Below, piece by piece: positions 59,182 to 64,000 of a DNA stretch of 64,000 nucleotides (positions within the stretch are counted from its first letter, which is position 1; every line of letters starts with the position of its first letter). The position numbers and the translations under genes are program-made. Source of the DNA: Pseudomonas arsenicoxydans (GTDB lineage: Bacteria > Pseudomonadota > Gammaproteobacteria > Pseudomonadales > Pseudomonadaceae); contig NZ_LT629705.1 of the NCBI RefSeq assembly GCF_900103875.1, positions 4,411,001 to 4,475,000 of the forward strand, in the 5' to 3' direction. The notes beneath the pieces are model-generated. The model was not told the DNA's origin, ran no database searches, and saw only the letters and a program-made list of their open reading frames with translations.

Positions 59182-60558
59182 ATGAGTGCTATCGATTCGG
59201 CATTGATGGCAGCGCGTAGCCAGTTTGCGATCACCATCAGTTTTCATATCGTCCTGGCCGCGCTCACGATAGGGCTGGCCAATTTTCTGATGGTGCTGGA
59301 AGGGTTGTGGCTGTGGCGCGGCCGACAAATCTATCTGGATGTCTACCTTTACTGGCTCAAGGTGTTCGCCCTCAACGTGGCGGTCGGGACGGCGTCGGGC
59401 CTGATTCTGGAGTACCAGTTCGGGCTCAACTGGTCGCGACTGTCGACCCAGGCTGGCGATATCCTTGGCCCTTTGATGTTCTACGAAGTACAGGCTGCCT
59501 TTTTTCTGGAGGCAGGCTTCCTGGGCATCATGCTATTCGGCCTGAAGAAGGTCGGTCCTCGTCTGCATTTTTTCGCCACCTGCGCGGTTGCCCTCGGCTC
59601 GTTGATCAGCGCGTTCTGGATTCTTTCCGCCAATTCCTGGATGCAGACACCCGCCGGTTACGCCATTGGCGCTGATGGTCGTTTTATCGCCGAGAATTGG
59701 TGGGCGATCATATTCAATCCGTCGTTTCCGTATCGTCTGGCCCACATGACGCTGGCGGCATTTCTAGGCACGGCAACCCTGGTGGCCGGGGTCAGCGCGT
59801 GGCAACTCCTGCGCTCGCCGCAGAACCCGCGAACACGCCTTCAATTCTCAATGGCGCTGTGGCTGATCGTGGTGCTGGCGCCGGTGCAAATCGTCGTGGG
59901 TGATTTACACGGTCAGCACAGCCTCAAGTTCCAGCCACAGAAGATCGCGGCCATCGAAGGCTCATGGACACGTCCGCCGCAAGGCGCAGGGGAACCGTTG
60001 CGTCTGTTTGCCATTCCCGACATGGCCGAACGACGCAACCATTGGGAAGTGGCGATTCCACGCGTGGCCTCTTTGTACTTGCGGCATGACCTGAGCGGCA
60101 CCATCGCCGCGCTCGATGAATTCCCTCCCGAAAACATTCCACCCGTGCCGAGCGTGTTTTTCGCGTTTCGCTTCATGGTCGGTTTAGGGCTGTTGATGGT
60201 GGTGCAAGGGCTGACCAGCCTGGTGCTGCGATGGCGACAGCGGTTGTACACCGCGCGCTGGATGCTGCGAGGCTGTGTGTTCATGGCCCCCGCGGGATTC
60301 CTCGCGATGTTGTGTGGCTGGGTGGTGACCGAAGTCGGCCGCCAGCCTTTTACTGTCTATGGCTTGCTGCGCACAGCCGACAGTCTGTCATCGGTGTCGC
60401 GCGAGCAGGTGATCGGCTCAACCTGGACGATCCTGGTGTTTTACCTGCTGATCTTCGGCATTGGCCTTTGGGTGCTATTGCGAATATTGCACGAGCCACC
60501 GCACAAGGATGAGGCCGGGCCGCAACCGACGCTGGCGGACGAGACGGGACAGTCCTGA
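59182..60558 (+). CDS. cioA: Cyanide-insensitive bd-type quinol oxidase, subunit I
   Basis: A 458-residue subunit I of a cytochrome bd-type oxidase with about nine helices. Haem ligand His22 is in TISFHIVLAALTIG, and the quinol-binding Q-loop is short (GDLHGQHSLKFQPQKIAAIEGSW with the conserved Lys and Glu), characteristic of the CioA branch. GWVVTEVGRQPFTVYG is a family signature. It reduces oxygen at the inner membrane and supports respiration when cyanide or low oxygen blocks haem-copper oxidases. cioB follows after 12 bp. Confidence 0.93.
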   Translation: MSAIDSALMAARSQFAITISFHIVLAALTIGLANFLMVLEGLWLWRGRQIYLDVYLYWLKVFALNVAVGTASGLILEYQFGLNWSRLSTQAGDILGPLMFYEVQAAFFLEAGFLGIMLFGLKKVGPRLHFFATCAVALGSLISAFWILSANSWMQTPAGYAIGADGRFIAENWWAIIFNPSFPYRLAHMTLAAFLGTATLVAGVSAWQLLRSPQNPRTRLQFSMALWLIVVLAPVQIVVGDLHGQHSLKFQPQKIAAIEGSWTRPPQGAGEPLRLFAIPDMAERRNHWEVAIPRVASLYLRHDLSGTIAALDEFPPENIPPVPSVFFAFRFMVGLGLLMVVQGLTSLVLRWRQRLYTARWMLRGCVFMAPAGFLAMLCGWVVTEVGRQPFTVYGLLRTADSLSSVSREQVIGSTWTILVFYLLIFGIGLWVLLRILHEPPHKDEAGPQPTLADETGQS

Positions 60559-60570
60559 GGAGTTGAATCC

Positions 60571-61572
60571 ATGTTGGACACTGATTGGATTGTCCTGCTT
60601 TCTGCTGCGGCGCTGGCGTTCTCGGTGATGAATTATGTGCTGCTCGATGGCACTGATCTGGGCGTCGGGGTGCTGATGGGGCTGACCCGTTGCGGCGAGG
60701 ATCGCCGGGCCATGGCCGTGACGATCCTGCCGATCTGGGATGCCAATGAAACGTGGCTCGTGCTCGGCGGTGGCGGCCTCCTGGCGCTGTTTCCATTGGC
60801 CTACGCCATCCTGTTGCCGGCCCTTTATCTGCCTTTTATCTTGATGTTCCTGGCGTTGATTCTTCGAGCGGTTGCATTGGAATTTCGTGATTACGCGCCT
60901 ACCGACGCCATCAAGCGCGCAGTGGATGGCTTATTGTTGTGCGGTTCGCTGCTTGCCGGCGCAACACAGGGAATCGTGTTGGGGACGCTGGTCCAAGGTG
61001 TGCCGAATAACGCCGGGCAGTACAACGGAAATGGCGTTGAATGGCTCAACGTGTTTCCACTGTTTTGTGGCGCAGTGCTCGTGGTGGGTTACACCTGGTT
61101 AGGGGCTTGCTGGCTTTATTGGCGCACGGTCGGCGAACTGCAGCGGCGATCCGCTCTGCAGGCCAAGATACTGGGCCTGGTGACCGTGGCGCTGTTGATC
61201 GTGTTGGTTGCCTGGACCGCGACACTGGACACTCGCTATGCACAACGGCTTGCACAATGGCGTGTGTGGATGCCGGCGGTCATCCTGTTGATGACGTTGC
61301 TGATCGGCTTTGCTCTTGGCTTTCGAAGCCGTCGTCAGTCTCTGCCACTGATCGGCGCATTGGGCGTATTCGTACTGGCGTTTGCCTTGATGATCGGGGT
61401 GCTCTTTCCAATGATCGTACCGCCGCAGCTGACGCTGCAGGCTGCGGCCTCCGGTCCCAACAGCCAAATGTTCATGCTGGTCGGCTTCGCGGTTCTGATC
61501 CCGGTAACGCTCATCTACAACACTTACGGCTTCAGCGTCTTTAGCGGGAAGGTTCGGGTGAATCATGACTGA
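60571..61572 (+). CDS. cioB: Cyanide-insensitive bd-type quinol oxidase, subunit II
   Basis: A 333-residue CydB/CioB subunit with eight or nine helices; the conserved N-terminal region reads NYVLLDGTDLGVGVL, and WDANETWLVLGGGGLLALFPLAYAILLPALYLPF follows, both diagnostic of the family. It stabilises the di-haem site of CioA. It begins 12 bp after cioA. No CydX-like small ORF was seen directly downstream. Confidence 0.93.
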   Translation: MLDTDWIVLLSAAALAFSVMNYVLLDGTDLGVGVLMGLTRCGEDRRAMAVTILPIWDANETWLVLGGGGLLALFPLAYAILLPALYLPFILMFLALILRAVALEFRDYAPTDAIKRAVDGLLLCGSLLAGATQGIVLGTLVQGVPNNAGQYNGNGVEWLNVFPLFCGAVLVVGYTWLGACWLYWRTVGELQRRSALQAKILGLVTVALLIVLVAWTATLDTRYAQRLAQWRVWMPAVILLMTLLIGFALGFRSRRQSLPLIGALGVFVLAFALMIGVLFPMIVPPQLTLQAAASGPNSQMFMLVGFAVLIPVTLIYNTYGFSVFSGKVRVNHD

Positions 61573-61590
61573 CTGGCAGGTACGCCAGTC
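61571..61590 (+). other. Hairpin at the cioB 3' end
   Basis: GACTGGC (61571-61577) pairs perfectly with GCCAGTC (61584-61590) across 6 bases, starting in the cioB stop codon. No T tract follows, so it is more likely an mRNA stability element or a poor terminator. Confidence 0.4.
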
Positions 61591-61642
61591 TCGTCCTTGA
61601 GGTGACTGCCTCGACGGACTCAATTTCAACAGGAGGCGCCTT

Positions 61643-62671
61643 GTGACTGATGAACTTGATGCAGGTGTGCGAAACATTGTCGTGATCGGTACGTCGGCAG
61701 GTGGCGTTCAGGCGCTGATCGCCTTGTTTGAAAATCTACCCGCCGACCTGCCTGCGGCCTTTCTTGTCGTACTGCATATCCCCGCTCACGAGCCGAGCGT
61801 CCTGCATAGCATTCTCGCGAGGGTGACGAGCATGCGGGTCGTGGCGGCCCAGGAGGGACAGCGGATTGAAGCGGGTATGGTCTATGTCGCCATTGCGGAT
61901 CGACATCTGATGATCACGGAGGACGGGATACGCCTGACGCGTGGGCCGAAGGAGTGTCGTGCTCGGCCCGCTGTTGATGTGCTGTTCCGCTCAGCCGCGG
62001 TCAATTACGGCGCTCGGGTCATTGGCGTCATCCTGTCCGGCGCATTGGATGACGGCACCGCAGGGATGTGGGCGATCAAGGATCGCGGTGGCTTGACCTA
62101 TGTTCAGGACCCTGGCGAAGCCATGCTGAGCTCAATGCCCGACAGTGCAATTGCGCATGTCGACATCGATCTTGTCGGCCCGACGTCAGTGCTCGCCACA
62201 GCGCTCGCCAAAGCGGTCGGCACGCCTATAGCTGATCAGCCGACACACGAGGTAAAAACCCGTCATGTGATCGAGAGCGTTATCTCCTTGAAAGGCAACG
62301 GTCTTGAAGCAGGTGTCATGGAATTAGGTAAGGTCTCCCAATTCACCTGTCCTGATTGCCACGGCGTACTGGTGCAAATCGAAGAAGGCACCATCGTCAG
62401 ATTTCGCTGCCACACGGGTCATGCCTTTTCGATGAAGTCCTTGATTTGCGAGGTCAACGAAGCCATCGACACAGGACTGTGGGGCACATTGAGGGCGGTG
62501 GAGGAAAGGATCCTGCTGCTGCGGCAAATGGCGGAACAGGCGGCGGTTGTTGGCGCGGCTAATGACGCCACTGAATGCACTCGACAAGCGGATCTCGCCG
62601 AAAAACGCCTGAAGCCACTGCGCGCACTGGTGCTCGATCCCAAGTTCTTTGGTCACGATGACGATAAATAG
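61643..62671 (+). CDS. CheB-type methylesterase without receiver, with C-terminal metal-binding-like module
   Basis: A 342-residue protein. The first 190 residues are a CheB methylesterase catalytic domain: Ser18 in VIGTSAGGVQAL, His45 in LVVLHIPAHEPS, and Asp in LSGALDDGTAG. There is no N-terminal receiver. From about residue 225 a separate module carries FTCPDCHG and FRCHTGHAFS, a CxxC...CxxxH-like set that may bind zinc, followed by a helical tail (RAVEERILLLRQMAEQAA). GTG start at 61643 with AGGAGG 6 bases upstream. No chemoreceptor or cheR lies nearby, so the target is unknown. Confidence 0.85.
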   Translation: MTDELDAGVRNIVVIGTSAGGVQALIALFENLPADLPAAFLVVLHIPAHEPSVLHSILARVTSMRVVAAQEGQRIEAGMVYVAIADRHLMITEDGIRLTRGPKECRARPAVDVLFRSAAVNYGARVIGVILSGALDDGTAGMWAIKDRGGLTYVQDPGEAMLSSMPDSAIAHVDIDLVGPTSVLATALAKAVGTPIADQPTHEVKTRHVIESVISLKGNGLEAGVMELGKVSQFTCPDCHGVLVQIEEGTIVRFRCHTGHAFSMKSLICEVNEAIDTGLWGTLRAVEERILLLRQMAEQAAVVGAANDATECTRQADLAEKRLKPLRALVLDPKFFGHDDDK

Positions 62672-62761
62672 CGTTGGTAGCGCTTTCAATTTCTGGCCTG
62701 ATCCCGGATACGATCTTCAAGGCCAGGCGACTTGAGTAACGGGCTGCGAGGACCGTTTCGA

Positions 62762-64000
62762 TCAGTCCTCCGGCCTGATTTCCAGCCGTTTGAACCTCGA
62801 AGCCAATGTCGTGGGTTTGAGGCCCAGCAGTTCGGCGGCCCCCCCTTTGCCAAACAGTTTGCCGTCGGTGGCTTTGAGCGCAGCCTGCATGTTGTTGCGC
62901 TCGAGCTCGCGAATCTGCGCGTCCGTCATGATCACGGACGAGGGAGAGGGCTGTTGGATGACGTTGAGACCAGGTTCATCGGGCAGGTCGAGGTTCAAGT
63001 CGGCGCCGTTGGAGGTGATCAAGGCGCGTTCGATGACGTTTTGCAGTTCACGGATATTCCCCGGCCAGGAGTAACGTTGCAGCCGTTCGATATCGGTGTT
63101 GCGCAGGCGCCGCCCGGGCATGTTCAGGCGTTTGCCGGTCTGTTTGAGAAAGTGCGCCGCCAGCGGTGCAATATCCATCGGACGTTCACGCAGTGCCGGC
63201 GACTGGATCGGGAAAACGTTGAGGCGGAAATACAGGTCTTCACGAAAATGTTTCGCCGCGACTTCCTGGCGCAGGTCGCGGTTGGTCGCGGCGATGATCC
63301 GCACATCAACTTTGCGGGTGCGTTCTTCTCCGACCCGCTCGAACTGGCCCTCCTGCAACACCCGCAGCAGTTTGCTTTGCAGCTCTAGCGGGATTTCGCC
63401 GATTTCGTCGAGAAACAGCGTGCCGCCATCGGCCAGTTCGAAGCGGCCGACCCGGTCGCGGACTGCGCCGGTAAAGGCGCCGCGGATATGCCCGAAGAAC
63501 TCGCTTTCAAACAGTTCGGTCGGAATCGCCGCGCAGTTGACCCGGATCAGCGGACTGGCGTTGCGGCGGCTGGCCTGATGGATCGCGCGGGCGATCAGCT
63601 CCTTGCCGGTGCCAGATTCACCATTGATCAGCACACTGGCATCGGTGGGGGCGACCACGTCGATCTGCTTGATAATTTTCAGGATCGGTTCGCTCTGACC
63701 GACGATCTCGCGATAGTTGTGTTCGATATGAATCTCTTCCTGCAAGTAGGCGTTCTGCTCCTCCAGCCGTTCTTTGAGCACCTTTAGTTCATCGAGCGCA
63801 TTTTGCAGCTGGGTTTCGGTGCTGCGTCGCTCGGTGATGTCGCGGAACACTACGACGGCACCCACGATCCGGCCGTCCGATATCACCGGCGTGCTGGTGA
63901 ACTCCACCGGAAACGAACTGCCATCGCGCCGCCAGAATACTTCCTGGCGCCCCTCATGGACCACGCCGTCACGCACCGCCTTGTAGATCGGGCAGTCTTC
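62762..64000 (-). CDS. PAS-containing sigma-54-dependent transcriptional activator (5' end outside window)
   Basis: The frame stays open to the right edge, so the N-terminus is missing. Visible are the end of a PAS domain ([25 protein letters not shown]), a coiled coil ([23 protein letters not shown]), an AAA+ sigma-54 interaction domain with Walker A GESGTGKE, the GAFTGA loop, Walker [11 protein letters not shown] and the arginine-finger region, and a Fis-type HTH ([21 protein letters not shown]). It activates sigma-54 promoters in response to an unknown signal sensed by PAS. It is convergent with the CheB-type gene. Confidence 0.93.
   Translation of the reverse strand, partial: EDCPIYKAVRDGVVHEGRQEVFWRRDGSSFPVEFTSTPVISDGRIVGAVVVFRDITERRSTETQLQNALDELKVLKERLEEQNAYLQEEIHIEHNYREIVGQSEPILKIIKQIDVVAPTDASVLINGESGTGKELIARAIHQASRRNASPLIRVNCAAIPTELFESEFFGHIRGAFTGAVRDRVGRFELADGGTLFLDEIGEIPLELQSKLLRVLQEGQFERVGEERTRKVDVRIIAATNRDLRQEVAAKHFREDLYFRLNVFPIQSPALRERPMDIAPLAAHFLKQTGKRLNMPGRRLRNTDIERLQRYSWPGNIRELQNVIERALITSNGADLNLDLPDEPGLNVIQQPSPSSVIMTDAQIRELERNNMQAALKATDGKLFGKGGAAELLGLKPTTLASRFKRLEIRPED

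Overview
The window looks like chromosome from a member of the Pseudomonas fluorescens group. The support is high GC with strong third-position GC bias, Pseudomonas-type REP palindromes (near 12.25-12.34 kb and 32.00-32.09 kb), a 120-bp GATCGTTCCCACG-ended repeat, and typical families: OprD porin, gal D-galactose dehydrogenase, cioAB, DUF1302/DUF1329 pairs and a pau/puu polyamine operon. No rRNA, tRNA, CRISPR array, phage or insertion sequence was seen. The first gene (AraC-type) and the last gene (sigma-54 activator) are cut by the window edges.

Layout. 0-3.2 kb: AraC C-terminus, a TrmK-like tRNA methyltransferase, and a divergent quinone oxidoreductase/LysR pair. 3.2-12.2 kb: a complete short-chain polyhydroxybutyrate (PHB) locus, with phbB-phbA-phbC on the minus strand, divergent AraC-type phbR, a large DUF3141 alpha/beta-hydrolase-like gene, phasin phaP and repressor phaR. 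The locus carries repeated TGC-N3-GCA operators and an intrinsic terminator just ahead of the synthase gene. 12.4-22.6 kb: OprD porin, DmdC-type acyl-CoA dehydrogenase, ActP/YjcH acetate-type symporter and acyl-CoA ligase, divergent from a PAS histidine kinase/LuxR response regulator pair. 22.6-28.3 kb: AI-2E-family permease, patatin lipase, and a gamma-glutamylputrescine operon (oxidase, XRE-cupin regulator, synthetase) behind an ATGAAATTAT palindrome. 28.4-31.6 kb: assimilatory nitrite reductase nirBD with a sigma-54 promoter and a classical ANTAR (NasT-type) two-hairpin attenuator. 31.6-32.5 kb: a non-coding repeat island built on a long inverted repeat.

32.5-51.9 kb holds the most interesting part. 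An operon of quinone oxidoreductase, TauD-type dioxygenase, beta-keto acid cleavage enzyme (DUF849), MFS transporter, DsbA-like protein, Rieske ferredoxin and YeiH-type permease runs up to an AraC-type regulator. Divergent from that regulator are an RBBP9-type hydrolase and then DUF1302, DUF1329, YCF48-like, MMPL/RND, acyl-CoA dehydrogenase and AlkK-like acyl-CoA ligase genes. Both transcription units start behind the same pair of 19-bp direct repeats with 21-bp pitch, and a further single copy lies in front of the regulator gene. I infer one regulon for uptake, CoA activation and oxidative breakdown of a hydrophobic or acyl-containing substrate that cannot be named from sequence alone.

51.9-64 kb: PPK2 polyphosphate kinase, an LprI-MliC fusion lysozyme inhibitor, a trans-4-hydroxyproline catabolic cluster (epimerase, deaminase, D-hydroxyproline dehydrogenase, PAS-AraC regulator), D-galactose 1-dehydrogenase, cyanide-insensitive oxidase cioAB, a receiver-less CheB protein, and the sigma-54 activator.
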